A DNA stretch of 64,000 nt from Flavicella marina (GTDB taxonomy: Bacteria > Bacteroidota > Bacteroidia > Flavobacteriales > Flavobacteriaceae), in contig NZ_VYVA01000001.1 of the NCBI RefSeq assembly GCF_009193215.1, positions 1,136,081 through 1,200,080 of the forward strand, written 5' to 3'. The number at the start of each line of letters is the position of its first letter. Position 1 is the first letter of the stretch. A program made the translations under genes and the position numbers. Shown here piece after piece: positions 8,875 through 18,293 of the stretch. The notes under the pieces are model-generated. The model was not told the DNA's origin. It saw only the letters and a program-made list of their open reading frames with translations, and did no database searches.

Positions 8875-8908
8875 AAAAAAAACTCACCAATTCGGTGAGT
8901 TTTTTTAT
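8875..8908. terminator. Bidirectional terminator after the GH-A operon
   Basis: CTCACC (8883-8888) and GGTGAG (8894-8899) pair around AATTC and are flanked by A and T runs on both sides, so it can stop transcription from either strand. It lies just downstream of the leftward glycoside hydrolase operon. Confidence 0.88.
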
Positions 8909-8928
8909 CAATAAATATGGAGCAGTTG

Positions 8929-11430
8929 TTATTTAGCTTGGACTTCTATATACCGTACATCATTTAATTCTAATGAGATTGTTGAATTTAGCTTTTCTCC
9001 ATCAAGTAAATCTGTTATTTCAATTTCATTAAATCCATCTACCGATAGTGAAATTTCAGTACTTGAATTTCCTGTATTTACGAGACAGACTACATACTTG
9101 TTGTTTTCTTTTTTTAGTGTTCTCCAAAAACAACCTCTTTTGTCAAGGTCTTTGTTTTCGGAAAGTTTTAGAGTGTTTTTATTTCCAATTGATTTTAATG
9201 CAGTTGTTCTAATTTCACCTGTTGTGTTTTTGTAGATCAATTTCCCTCCTTTATTGACATTTATTGGTTTTGTTCTTTTGTGTCCATATTCGTTTTTTAA
9301 TAGACTTTCTCGATCTAAAATTATAGTTCCTCCGGCATCTAAGTAGGTCTGTAACGTTTCAAATTCAGAATCTGTTACAAAGGGGGTTTTGTAAATTAAT
9401 ATTGCGTCCCAGTTACTGTTATCTTGTTTGTTAATAATGTTTTTTGTCGCAAAACCAATTGGCAGGCCATCGAAGAAGATACTCTCATATAAATCTAAAG
9501 TGTGCTCCATATGATCTAGAACGTTTATAGCAGTAGTTTCAGAGTGGAAAATTCTAATAGGTTTTCGGCTGTTTTGAATTTTATAAATGTCTTTAGCATA
9601 TGCATTCATATCATAAAATACATTTCCGATTTCATTTACAATTGCCGGTTGATGTATTAGACTCGCACCGTAGCCATTATCTTTACCTTGACTTGCTTTT
9701 CTGATAGAGCCATCTGTTTCTCTTGGCCAATACCAAATTTGACTTGCATTTTCGCCTAACATGTACGCTAACCAGAAGGCCGATTTTACATACTCTGGCT
9801 GTAGGTACAAGTCTCTAAATCCAGAGGTTGAGACATAGTGGTTTTCAGAATTATAATTGATTGAATTTGGTTTTACAGAGCTTAAGAAGTCAAACGTTAA
9901 AGCCATTTCCGCCCAATTAAAATTATAGCGCTCCATCCAACGTTCAGAAACACCACTCATCAATTCTTGATTCATATCTGCATCGTTTCCAATAATTTCT
10001 TGAAGTTCTTGCAGTGCTTCAAAATCTAAACCTGCATCTCGTGTTTGTCTAGAACTAAAAAACAGTGGTATTAATTTGATGTGAGTCCTCGCATCTGGAT
10101 CGTTTTTTTTGATAGTTGTATGAATAAACTTAAACCATTCGGTTACACGAGTGTTGTTGAATTTGAACCAGTCATATGCATATGGTGTCCCAACTTCACT
10201 GTTTTTAATTGGAAAATCAATTGCATAATTTCCGATTTCATTTGGGGTGTAAGTACCTGCGATATCGGCATAGCTAGTCAAATATTTTGTAGTATTTGTA
10301 CCGTACCAGTTTTTATTCAGCTTTTTCAATCCTTTTTTACCAGTTCCATAAATTGTTTTTAAATGTTTTTCAAACTCTTTCATGGTATAGAAAGAAAATA
10401 AATTGTTGTTACATGTGTTGCTTTTGTTGCATTGGTTTTGTTGATTTCCTGTAGTGTTTGGTGTAAAATAATTTTTTTCTATGGATGCCCAATGGGGTTC
10501 GTTAGCCATCATATAGGCAAAATTACTTGTTGCAGTCTTTTTGTATTTTGGAATTGAGTTTTCTAGGAGATTGCTAACTATTTCTTTGGTTTTAGGGTTG
10601 TTAATGTCGTAAGTAGTAAATAGTCTTGCTCCGGCATAGATTGATTTCGTATCGTCTTTTTTGTTTAGGTTTTCGTCACGTATGTAATTCGGAATTCCTC
10701 TATGGTCTACAAACACTCTGGTAACGTTTTTATTTTTTTTAATTTTTTTGTTGAGGTTATTCGTGAAACCACCATTAAGCGATCCATCTTTCATTACATA
10801 TCTTCCTGTTAAAAACAAGTCTTTGATTGATCCATGATAATCCGTTGTTTTTAGTTTGGTAGATTTTCGATTGTATACATCAGACAAAACGAATTCAGGT
10901 TTAAATGTGTAGGTGTGAAAGAAGGTCGGAATATCTTCCCCTTTTATTTTTTCTACAATTATTTCTGCGTTATCTGTTTTTTTTATTCTGATGTTTTCAA
11001 AATTTACAGTCCTATAATTCGGGCGTCGTAAGGTTCCATTTTTCAATGAAGAAATATCAGAAATAGCTTGTCTGGTGATTTTTAGAATTTGTTCTCTGTG
11101 TTGTTGAGGCAGATAAGCGGCGGCAGCTTGCGCATCTCTCCCTTTTTTATCTTTTTTGTTTTTCCAATAAGTTCTTACAAGTTTGAATTGTTTGGCGTTT
11201 AAGTCAACATGGTCTTCATCCCAATCAGAATAACTTAAAAAGATTTCTGCTGTACGCAGTGTCATTTTTTCTTTTTCTATGTTTAGGTCAGCCTTTTCAG
11301 CTTTTGAAATTTCTTTTTTTAATTCATCGATATTGGCTACAACTTGTTCTCTAAGATTTTGAGATTGCAAGATGGCTGAAAAAAGTAGTAATGTATATAA
11401 GAATTTTGTTCTGATGTGTTTTGCAAACAT
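8929..11430 (-). CDS. Clan GH-A glycoside hydrolase, beta-galactosidase-like (paralog 1, no sorting domain)
   Basis: The 833-residue product has a signal peptide (cleavage near ILQSQ), a helical N-terminal segment (about 25-150), then a TIM-barrel glycoside hydrolase. FAYMMANEPHW carries the Asn-Glu pair of a clan GH-A acid/base, and INYNSENHYVS is a likely nucleophile strand. From about residue 610 (IRIFHSETTAINV) it resembles the GH42-type trimerisation domain, followed by a small beta domain. It is a clear paralog of the 995-residue protein encoded 37 bases upstream in the same operon, but lacks that protein's T9SS domain and so is probably periplasmic. I cannot fix the CAZy family (GH42-related or a newer GH-A family). 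In this setting an exo-acting beta-galactosidase on carrageenan oligosaccharides is the best guess. Confidence 0.75.
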   Translation of the reverse strand: MFAKHIRTKFLYTLLLFSAILQSQNLREQVVANIDELKKEISKAEKADLNIEKEKMTLRTAEIFLSYSDWDEDHVDLNAKQFKLVRTYWKNKKDKKGRDAQAAAAYLPQQHREQILKITRQAISDISSLKNGTLRRPNYRTVNFENIRIKKTDNAEIIVEKIKGEDIPTFFHTYTFKPEFVLSDVYNRKSTKLKTTDYHGSIKDLFLTGRYVMKDGSLNGGFTNNLNKKIKKNKNVTRVFVDHRGIPNYIRDENLNKKDDTKSIYAGARLFTTYDINNPKTKEIVSNLLENSIPKYKKTATSNFAYMMANEPHWASIEKNYFTPNTTGNQQNQCNKSNTCNNNLFSFYTMKEFEKHLKTIYGTGKKGLKKLNKNWYGTNTTKYLTSYADIAGTYTPNEIGNYAIDFPIKNSEVGTPYAYDWFKFNNTRVTEWFKFIHTTIKKNDPDARTHIKLIPLFFSSRQTRDAGLDFEALQELQEIIGNDADMNQELMSGVSERWMERYNFNWAEMALTFDFLSSVKPNSINYNSENHYVSTSGFRDLYLQPEYVKSAFWLAYMLGENASQIWYWPRETDGSIRKASQGKDNGYGASLIHQPAIVNEIGNVFYDMNAYAKDIYKIQNSRKPIRIFHSETTAINVLDHMEHTLDLYESIFFDGLPIGFATKNIINKQDNSNWDAILIYKTPFVTDSEFETLQTYLDAGGTIILDRESLLKNEYGHKRTKPINVNKGGKLIYKNTTGEIRTTALKSIGNKNTLKLSENKDLDKRGCFWRTLKKENNKYVVCLVNTGNSSTEISLSVDGFNEIEITDLLDGEKLNSTISLELNDVRYIEVQAK

Positions 11431-11467
11431 GATTGACAGGCTATTTGAACGATTAGTATTTATTTGA

Positions 11468-14455
11468 TTATTGTTTTTTTATCAATTTGAATATGCTGTT
11501 TTTTGATGGAATCTTTATAAAATAAACTCCATTCGTTAAATCAGAAATATCAATTGTAGTTGAAGTATTTGTTACGTTTGATTGTCTCGTTAAAATGAGT
11601 CTACCTTGGATATCATACGCATAAATTTGAACTACTGCTTCATCGAAAATATTGTTTATTCGAAGTAAACTAGATGTCGGATTAGGATAGATTGTTATCG
11701 GTGGATTCGAAGTCATGCTTATTTTTCCTTCACATGGCGCATCGCTTGTTAATTCTAATGCATCTTCTGGTTGGGTTTCTAATGAAAATTGCAACTCGTC
11801 TGTAGAGAATACTTTTTGCTCGTTGATAAACACATGGTATGGGGCTGTACCTTCAACAATATCGAATATTGTTTTGTTGTTCATGGTTGAGATAACAGCG
11901 TCTAATTTGTTGCTTTTTTTGATAATAAAGCTATATTCTTTTAGTTGCTGCTTGTCTAAGTTGATGATGTTAATTTTGTAATTATCAGGAGCTAAGCCTT
12001 CTAAAGTGATTTCTTCAGAAAAAAGAGTTTCTTGATTGCCGATGGTTAGTTTATAGTTGCCAACTTGCGTCGCTTTTATTTTAAGTTTACCATTGTTAGC
12101 ATCTGGACATGTTTCTGAGAATATAGATAAAATATGATCGTTTTCAGCAGTTACCTCTAAGAAGAGAACTTGTTCTGGTTCCATTAAAAAGGTATTTGTT
12201 AAATTATATCCGTTTAGAAGATTGGTGCATATAACAGGGGAATCGCTTCCGTAAAATCCTAACTTAATAGTTGCTTGTGTTTTACCAATATTGACAAGGC
12301 TAATTATGTTCTTGCCTTCGGGAGTAACAATAGATCGCCAATGACACCCTTTTAAACCTAGACTGTTGGTTTCTTCTACCGTTAATACAGGCAGCATTTT
12401 TTTGGTATTGATAACTTCTAGTGCTCTGTTTTTCATTTCTTCGATACTTGAAGCAGTTTCAAGCATACCTGAGCCTTGTTCTAGATTTTTCGTGTGTAGT
12501 TTTCCATATTCGTTTTTCTTTAAGCTAATAGCGTCAACGATGATATGTCCTCCTTGATTGAGGTAGTTTTGAAGTGCATCCAATTCATCTTCGGTTACAA
12601 ATTCAGTATTCGCAATTAAAATTACCTCCCAAAGATTGTTGTCTTGTAGGTTGATAATATCTTTGGTTGCAAACCCTAATTGTAGTCCTTCAAAATATAA
12701 TGATTCGTAGAGATTAAAGGTGTTTTTCATATACAATTCACCTACATTTATTGCTGAGGTTTGCGTATTGAAAATCCTGATGGGTTTTGGCAGATTTTGT
12801 ATTTGGGTAATTTCTTGAGAATAAGAATTAAGATCCATCATGGTGGATGTTACTTCATTAAGAATTTGCGGTTGTTGATTGATTGAACCAGGATAATCTT
12901 TCGACACCATATTTCCTCTTGGAGAACCGTCTTCTCTTCTCGACCAAAACCAGCATTGATCTACATTTAAACCATGTAGGTAGGCTAACCAGTATGTCAT
13001 TCTTGCGTAACTTGGTTTTAAATAGAGATCTCTAAACTTAGTGGTAGAGAGGAAGTGTGTTTCAGAATTGAATATTATTTTGTTAGGACTAATACTACTA
13101 AAAAAGTCGTAGGTTAATGCAATGTCTTTCCATTCAAAATTATATCGATCTTCCCAGTCTTCTTTGGGTCCCCACATATGACTGTTGTAAGATTGAGCAT
13201 CATTTCCGAGAATGTCACTTTGACGTGTTAATGTTTCGATATCCAGTCCATGATCACCTTGGTTTTGTACCCAAAAATGCGGAATCAACTTGATATGTGT
13301 TTTAGCCGATGGATCGTGTATTTTAATTTCATTTTGTAAGAACTGAAACCAATCATTTACCCTGTCCATATTAAAACGTTGCCAGTCGTACCACATCGGC
13401 GTACCCTGTAAACTTCTAAAAATAGGAATGTCAATAGTTACATTCGGAAAGTCTGCAAAATTAGTTCCCCATTCTAGATTTAGATTGTCGATCGTTTGAT
13501 GTTTTTGTGTCAACCACAATTTAAATTTTTCAATGGTGTGTTCTGATACAGGGCCAGATGCCCAAACATTTTTATTGGGTTCTTTTGTGGTGATAAAGTG
13601 AGGTTCGTTGGCCAACATATAACCTAATTGAGCGTAGTTTTTTCCTGCGATTTTTGGAATTGTACTTTGGAAAAGAGAACTGAAAAGTGTTTTTGCTCCA
13701 GGATTGTCAATATCATAAGCTACAAAAGTATCTTCTCTCATTCTAAATCCAGGACCGTATTGTTGTTCTGCCCAATCGGGAGTAGATTTATGGTTGATAA
13801 AGATATTGCCAAAAGTACCGGTTGATTTGTTGTTTAGATTATTGGTTACATAAGATTTGATGGTTCCGTTTTCATCGTCTGCGAAAGTCGGGCTTAGATA
13901 AAAACCATCTCTTGCTCCAAAATATTTGGTTAATTCGGGAATGTAGGGTTTCCAAGTATAATCTGTTAAAAACACAGGTGTTCCGTTTTGTAAAATTTTG
14001 TTGTCTGAAATAGTGAGGTTAGACCAGTCGATTTGTGGGATGCTTTTTCTTTTAATTTCACCAGCTATTATTTTTTGCAAAACGATAATAGCCTCATCGA
14101 GAATAATTAAAATGTCTGATCTTTCAAGATCTGGCAAGTCTTGAGCCAGTTGTAGGGCATCGTCTTTATAATAAGCTAAGGAGGCAAATAAAGTTTGATT
14201 GATGTCGATATTATTTTCATCCCAATTGGCGTATTTTAAGAAAACTTGGGCAACGCTAATGGTCATTTTTTCTTTGGTAGCATCAAGTTGCTTGTTTTCG
14301 GCATCAGAAATTAAAGATTCTAATTCTGTGATTTTTGCTAAAATTTCGTTTTCAGTTTGTCCACAAAGATTCTGTGTGCTTAGAAAAGTAAGCATCATTA
14401 TAAAAACTAGAATGTAGCTTTTGCGAAAAATATGATTTGGGGTAGTTCTGTTCAT
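11468..14455 (-). CDS. Clan GH-A glycoside hydrolase with T9SS sorting domain (paralog 2)
   Basis: The 995-residue product has the same plan as the downstream paralog: signal peptide ending near LCGQ, helical N-terminal segment, TIM barrel with MLANEPHF (acid/base) and IIFNSETHFLS (nucleophile region), and a GH42-type trimerisation domain (IRIFNTQTSAINV). Extra beta domains follow from about residue 790, ending in a type A T9SS sorting domain (ITIYPNPTSSLLRI ... LTNGVYFIKI). It should therefore be secreted through the type IX system and attached to the cell surface or released. It is the first gene of the leftward operon with its paralog. Its promoter has a TAAATTTG element with paired half-sites described at 14489-14548. 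The exact family and linkage specificity are not resolved. Confidence 0.8.
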   Translation of the reverse strand: MNRTTPNHIFRKSYILVFIMMLTFLSTQNLCGQTENEILAKITELESLISDAENKQLDATKEKMTISVAQVFLKYANWDENNIDINQTLFASLAYYKDDALQLAQDLPDLERSDILIILDEAIIVLQKIIAGEIKRKSIPQIDWSNLTISDNKILQNGTPVFLTDYTWKPYIPELTKYFGARDGFYLSPTFADDENGTIKSYVTNNLNNKSTGTFGNIFINHKSTPDWAEQQYGPGFRMREDTFVAYDIDNPGAKTLFSSLFQSTIPKIAGKNYAQLGYMLANEPHFITTKEPNKNVWASGPVSEHTIEKFKLWLTQKHQTIDNLNLEWGTNFADFPNVTIDIPIFRSLQGTPMWYDWQRFNMDRVNDWFQFLQNEIKIHDPSAKTHIKLIPHFWVQNQGDHGLDIETLTRQSDILGNDAQSYNSHMWGPKEDWEDRYNFEWKDIALTYDFFSSISPNKIIFNSETHFLSTTKFRDLYLKPSYARMTYWLAYLHGLNVDQCWFWSRREDGSPRGNMVSKDYPGSINQQPQILNEVTSTMMDLNSYSQEITQIQNLPKPIRIFNTQTSAINVGELYMKNTFNLYESLYFEGLQLGFATKDIINLQDNNLWEVILIANTEFVTEDELDALQNYLNQGGHIIVDAISLKKNEYGKLHTKNLEQGSGMLETASSIEEMKNRALEVINTKKMLPVLTVEETNSLGLKGCHWRSIVTPEGKNIISLVNIGKTQATIKLGFYGSDSPVICTNLLNGYNLTNTFLMEPEQVLFLEVTAENDHILSIFSETCPDANNGKLKIKATQVGNYKLTIGNQETLFSEEITLEGLAPDNYKINIINLDKQQLKEYSFIIKKSNKLDAVISTMNNKTIFDIVEGTAPYHVFINEQKVFSTDELQFSLETQPEDALELTSDAPCEGKISMTSNPPITIYPNPTSSLLRINNIFDEAVVQIYAYDIQGRLILTRQSNVTNTSTTIDISDLTNGVYFIKIPSKNSIFKLIKKQ

Positions 14456-14488
14456 TTTCTTGTTTCTATATGATATTTTCTATAGTGT

Positions 14489-14548
14489 CAAATTTATATG
14501 TTAATTTGAGTAATTTTGTATGAATCAATTTATTTTTTGTACGATTAA
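14489..14548 (-). promoter_or_regulatory. Promoter and tandem 21-bp-spaced operator of the GH-A operon
   Basis: On the minus strand TAAATTTG (complement of 14489-14496) is the -7 element. Twenty bases upstream is the half-site TTCATACA, and exactly 21 bp further is ATCGTACA; on the plus strand their core G bases are at 14518 and 14539. The nearer half-site takes the place of the -33 TTG box, which suggests activator dependence. The same geometry is found at 18202, 24422 and 24527. Confidence 0.6.
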
Positions 14549-14592
14549 GTTATTTATGGGCATGTCAATTAGGCTTGTTTGTGTCATACCAA

Positions 14593-14600
14593 TACTTTTG
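14593..14600 (+). promoter_or_regulatory. Possible -7 element of the lambda-carrageenase promoter
   Basis: TACTTTTG matches TAnnTTTG, 53 bases before the ATG at 14654. No half-site is found at the register seen for the other promoters of the locus. A weak one (GTCATACC) is at 14583-14590, and the operator at 14514-14548 may be shared. Confidence 0.35.
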
Positions 14601-14653
14601 TAATTCATAATCTTTAGATGTTGTTTTCAATCTAAAACATAATTTTTACACAG

Positions 14654-17476
14654 ATGAAATTTAAAAGTACTTCAATTCTTAATATTTTGGTTTTTACGCT
14701 GTTTTTTATTTCTAATTCAGTTTTTTCAAAAAAAAATCCAATTGTTAGTATTACGACTAAATACACTGTACTCAAAGTTGAAACTGCCGTTTTTAAAAAC
14801 AAAACCTATATAATTACGAGTAGTTATGATGGAGTTGTTTCGGCAATAAATTTTAAAGGAGACGTAATTTGGGAACAATCCTTATCAGGTTTAATGAATC
14901 ATGATTTATGGGTAGATGACATCACTGGTGATGGAAATCAAGAAGTAATAGCTGCTAATGCTGATGGAAGTGTTTTTTGTATCAATTATAAAGGAGATTT
15001 GTTATGGAGGTTCAAAAAAAATGATTCACCCATGATTTCTGCTTGCGTAGTGCATCCTAAAAAAGGTGTAGAGCCATATGTCGCTTGTGGGGGAAATGAT
15101 CTTAATATATATTATGTTTCAAACAAGGGAGAGTTATTGACTGAAATACCTTCAAGCTCGTATCCGACCTTGTACCGACCAAATAAAAAATGGCAAGATG
15201 ATGGTTCATTACCGTATGATGTGCATACGGTTAATTTTTTAAGACCCTTACCGCAACCAGATGGTACAGATGTTTTATTGTTAGATGCAATTTTGTCGCA
15301 TGCTGATAAATTAAATATGTATTATTATTTCAAGCCAGAAGCAAGCAAGCCATTTAAATCTAAAAAGATTTTTCACGGACCGGTTGGAGATATTACAGTG
15401 TTTGAAAATCCATTATCGAAGGAATTAGAAATTTTATTAGGTACTTCGGGTATTGTAGAAAAATACGATTTGGGAATATTGAAACCAAGTAATAATTCGA
15501 TAAAAAAGATAAATTTCAGTGTAAATACTAGGCGAAAATTAGGTTTTGGTTATAGGGTTACTCAAACAGAGGTAATTCAAAGCAACACTACATTTGAGTA
15601 TGTTACTCTTAAAGGGGAGTTTATGTTTATCACGAAGCCCTCTGCAGATTTTAAAGAGATTGAGGTTTTAGAATCCACTTTTTCATACAACGATATGCAC
15701 CATGATGAGTTGAACAAAAAATTAATATTGGCAAGCGCACAAAGTGGAGGAAATCAAATTCATATTGTTGATTACACACACAAAAAATGGAAAAAAGCAT
15801 ATGAAAAATTAATGCCAAAAGGCAACATCGCATCAATATTGAGAGAAACAGATGTTGTCAAAAAGAATCTGAAAAACTATTCTAGACCAAAAGAAGAGAG
15901 AGAACCCCTAAAAGTAACTCTTATGTCGCCTCCTTCGAGGCACAATTTTACTGTTGAAATGCAACGAATAAAAGATAGTTACAAGAACCTTTCTTTTATG
16001 GGGTATGCATTTCTCAAAGATGTGGGTACTTGGGATCGATCGAATATTGAAATTGCTTCCTTTAGAGATGTTAGAGATGGTCGTAAGAAATACGAAAGTA
16101 ATGCCGGTCAAGTCGTTAAAAACATAATTTCTAAGTATAATGAAAATGGTTTGTGTACTTGGGGAGGTCATGGAGTGGATCCTTATTATTACGGGAAAGA
16201 AACCATTAAAAAAGTAATTGATGCTGGTAACGGGAAACCAACTGTTTGGGTATGGCCAGAATTAACAATCTTGCACAAAAAAGATTTTAAGTATGCGTTG
16301 GATGATTTGATTTATCCTTTGTCTGATTATAGTAAAAGCCACAATGCAAAACAATTTATTAGAAGCAAGCATATTTTTTGGCAATCTATTGTTTACAAGT
16401 CAGAATGGTCACGTTTTTTGTCTGGGGAATTTGCAGATGTATTGATTCCTTCCATGGAAGAAACACAAGATTTTGCTATGGAATTAAGTTTGGCAAGTCG
16501 ATTAGGTTTGTGGACTAGTGGAGTGGCGAATGATTGGGGAACTCGATGCGCAAGAGATAATCCGAGTTTTATGAGATCTAGGCAGTTTTCTCATCAAAAT
16601 TTACCAAATCACTTTTTGAGAAATGCCATTTTTCATGTTTCTTATGGTGCTGCATATATCAATAATTTTAATGTCGATTCAGAGTATTCAGAGTATATCA
16701 CCGTTTTATGGGAGTTGATAGGTAAAGGAGTTTTGTATGTTCCGAAACGCAATGAAATACTTAGTTTTTCTCCTGTTCATTTGAGCATAACTAATCCAGA
16801 TGAAACTTATTTACGAGATGGAAATAGTTCTTCTACAACTCTTAAATATTCTAAAGAAAAAGACAATTATGTTTTCAGTCGTTTGAGTAGTGATTGGACA
16901 GGGGGGCAAGTTACGTCTTGGGATTTTTCTAGTTATGCCGCAGGTGTAAAAGATAGAAGATTGAATTTTTTAGCGCCGTATTCGAATGGTATGGTTTTGA
17001 TTACACCGGTTCAAAATGGAGTATACAAACAAGAAAACACCGAACGTAACAGTTTGGTAGATAATTTACATCCTATATACAAAAACATACTTACAGAGTA
17101 TATTACCAATGGAAAAGATTATTTGTCAGCAGACGGAACAAAAATAATGTCAGCATCAGAATATTATCACACGATCGATGAAGATATTAAAAAAAGAGCT
17201 TCACTTTTGCCAATAACAGTTACCGGAGAGGTGGCTTGGGTAGTTGCTCAAACTTCAGGCAAACATTTAAGATTAACTTTAATAGATAATGGATATTTGA
17301 ATCCAAAAGAAAGAGTAGCTAAAGTTCAGTTTCATACTATTAAGCCTATACAGATAAAAGATATTTTATCTGAAGAAAAATTTAAATTCAATGCTAAAGA
17401 AGAATCTTCGATAGAAATAACAATTCCTGCTGGGATGTTTAGGTTTATTGATGTTGAATTAGAAGAAGTGCTGTAA
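14654..17476 (+). CDS. Lambda-carrageenase-like glycoside hydrolase (GH150 type)
   Basis: The 940-residue product has a signal peptide (cleavage near SVFS, residue 25). An N-terminal repeat-rich part (about 30-400) looks like a beta-propeller (YDGVVSAINFKGDVIWEQSL and INYKGDLLWRF are typical blades). A large C-terminal catalytic region follows. This size and two-part design match the known lambda-carrageenase of Pseudoalteromonas carrageenovora (about 940 residues, N-terminal propeller, family GH150), which cuts beta-1,4 bonds of lambda-carrageenan. The presence of a GH110 enzyme, a sulfatase and GH-A galactosidases nearby supports the reading. No T9SS domain or lipobox is visible, so how an endo-enzyme would reach polymer outside the cell is unclear. 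The family call is from memory of the architecture, not an alignment. Other propeller-containing hydrolases remain possible. Confidence 0.62.
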   Translation: MKFKSTSILNILVFTLFFISNSVFSKKNPIVSITTKYTVLKVETAVFKNKTYIITSSYDGVVSAINFKGDVIWEQSLSGLMNHDLWVDDITGDGNQEVIAANADGSVFCINYKGDLLWRFKKNDSPMISACVVHPKKGVEPYVACGGNDLNIYYVSNKGELLTEIPSSSYPTLYRPNKKWQDDGSLPYDVHTVNFLRPLPQPDGTDVLLLDAILSHADKLNMYYYFKPEASKPFKSKKIFHGPVGDITVFENPLSKELEILLGTSGIVEKYDLGILKPSNNSIKKINFSVNTRRKLGFGYRVTQTEVIQSNTTFEYVTLKGEFMFITKPSADFKEIEVLESTFSYNDMHHDELNKKLILASAQSGGNQIHIVDYTHKKWKKAYEKLMPKGNIASILRETDVVKKNLKNYSRPKEEREPLKVTLMSPPSRHNFTVEMQRIKDSYKNLSFMGYAFLKDVGTWDRSNIEIASFRDVRDGRKKYESNAGQVVKNIISKYNENGLCTWGGHGVDPYYYGKETIKKVIDAGNGKPTVWVWPELTILHKKDFKYALDDLIYPLSDYSKSHNAKQFIRSKHIFWQSIVYKSEWSRFLSGEFADVLIPSMEETQDFAMELSLASRLGLWTSGVANDWGTRCARDNPSFMRSRQFSHQNLPNHFLRNAIFHVSYGAAYINNFNVDSEYSEYITVLWELIGKGVLYVPKRNEILSFSPVHLSITNPDETYLRDGNSSSTTLKYSKEKDNYVFSRLSSDWTGGQVTSWDFSSYAAGVKDRRLNFLAPYSNGMVLITPVQNGVYKQENTERNSLVDNLHPIYKNILTEYITNGKDYLSADGTKIMSASEYYHTIDEDIKKRASLLPITVTGEVAWVVAQTSGKHLRLTLIDNGYLNPKERVAKVQFHTIKPIQIKDILSEEKFKFNAKEESSIEITIPAGMFRFIDVELEEVL

Positions 17477-17526
17477 TTCAAATCGATCTCTTAACCAAGC
17501 ATGTTTTTTTGAAGGAAAAACAGCAT

Positions 17527-17568
17527 AAAAAAAGCTCATAGAAACTGATGTTGCTATGAGCTTTTTTT
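17527..17568. terminator. Bidirectional terminator between lambda-carrageenase and the jelly-roll gene
   Basis: AAAAAAAGCTCATAG (17527-17541) pairs with CTATGAGCTTTTTTT (17554-17568) around a 12-base loop, so it has T runs in both directions. It serves the two convergent genes. Confidence 0.9.
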
Positions 17569-17581
17569 TAGTGCGGTAATG

Positions 17582-18166
17582 TTATTTTTTTTGTTGGAAA
17601 AATGAAACATCATCTAAGTAAATAACCAAATCAGTTTTTGGTCTTGGAATGTAACTCACACTACTCCATAGTTCTTTGCCAACGGCAGGGTTCCCTTTGA
17701 ATTTGGTTGTTAGCTTTGTCCATTCTCCAACCTTTACTTTTGATAAATTAAAGCTTGCTACAACTTCTTTTCCGTTAGATTGTTGCAAGGTAATTGCAAG
17801 CCTTCCTGAAGGTTTTCCTGACGGAATGTACAACCATGCTGAAACCGAGTAGGCTTCATCTGATAATACTTCAAAGTCTCCTTCGTTGCCACGATTTGAC
17901 CTCCATGTTTGAAATTTTCCTGATTTAGCTTGTTTGGTAAAGTCCATTTTACAACTGTAATTACCAGAGTGTTTGTGTTCTGAAGATAAAATAAACCCAG
18001 GATCTTGCGTCCATGCAGTAACGATATCAGCTTGGCCATTTCGATAGGCTACACCTTCACTAATTTCAAATCCCCAAGCTTCCTCATTGTATTTGATTTG
18101 TGCAGATGTTGAAAAACTCCCAATGATCATTAATAAAATTGAGATACGAATTAATTTAGTTTTCAT
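17582..18166 (-). CDS. Secreted single-domain jelly-roll protein (carbohydrate-binding-like)
   Basis: The 194-residue product has a signal peptide (cleavage near STSAQ) and one beta-sandwich domain of the galactose-binding or CBM4/9-like kind: AWGFE near the start, paired HSGNYSCKMDF, a TWRSNRG motif, and LVIYLDDVSF as the last strand. It is homologous to residues 20-195 of the protein at 24605 (shared AWTQD, SSE, TWRSN and DD(V/I)S motifs) but has no T9SS domain. No catalytic residues are evident, so a binding role on the locus's polysaccharide is the natural guess. Its promoter carries the paired half-sites (18202-18260), so it is probably coregulated with the hydrolases. I do not recognise a named family. 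Confidence 0.72.
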   Translation of the reverse strand: MKTKLIRISILLMIIGSFSTSAQIKYNEEAWGFEISEGVAYRNGQADIVTAWTQDPGFILSSEHKHSGNYSCKMDFTKQAKSGKFQTWRSNRGNEGDFEVLSDEAYSVSAWLYIPSGKPSGRLAITLQQSNGKEVVASFNLSKVKVGEWTKLTTKFKGNPAVGKELWSSVSYIPRPKTDLVIYLDDVSFFQQKK

Positions 18167-18201
18167 AATAAATATTGATTTGTTTGTAATTAAATTTGAA
18201 A

Positions 18202-18260
18202 CAAATCTATATACAGCGGTGCGGTATGTTGTACGAAAACATAAATATTATGTACTGATA
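18202..18260 (-). promoter_or_regulatory. Promoter and tandem operator of the 194-residue jelly-roll gene
   Basis: On the minus strand TAGATTTG (complement of 18202-18209) is the -7 element. The half-site TTCGTACA ends 20 bases upstream, and TCAGTACA lies exactly 21 bp further. On the plus strand the GTAC cores begin at 18231 and 18252. A third related GTAT is at 18262. Confidence 0.6.
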
Positions 18261-18293
18261 TGTATATCTAAAGCGAAAGAAGACAAAAGAAAT

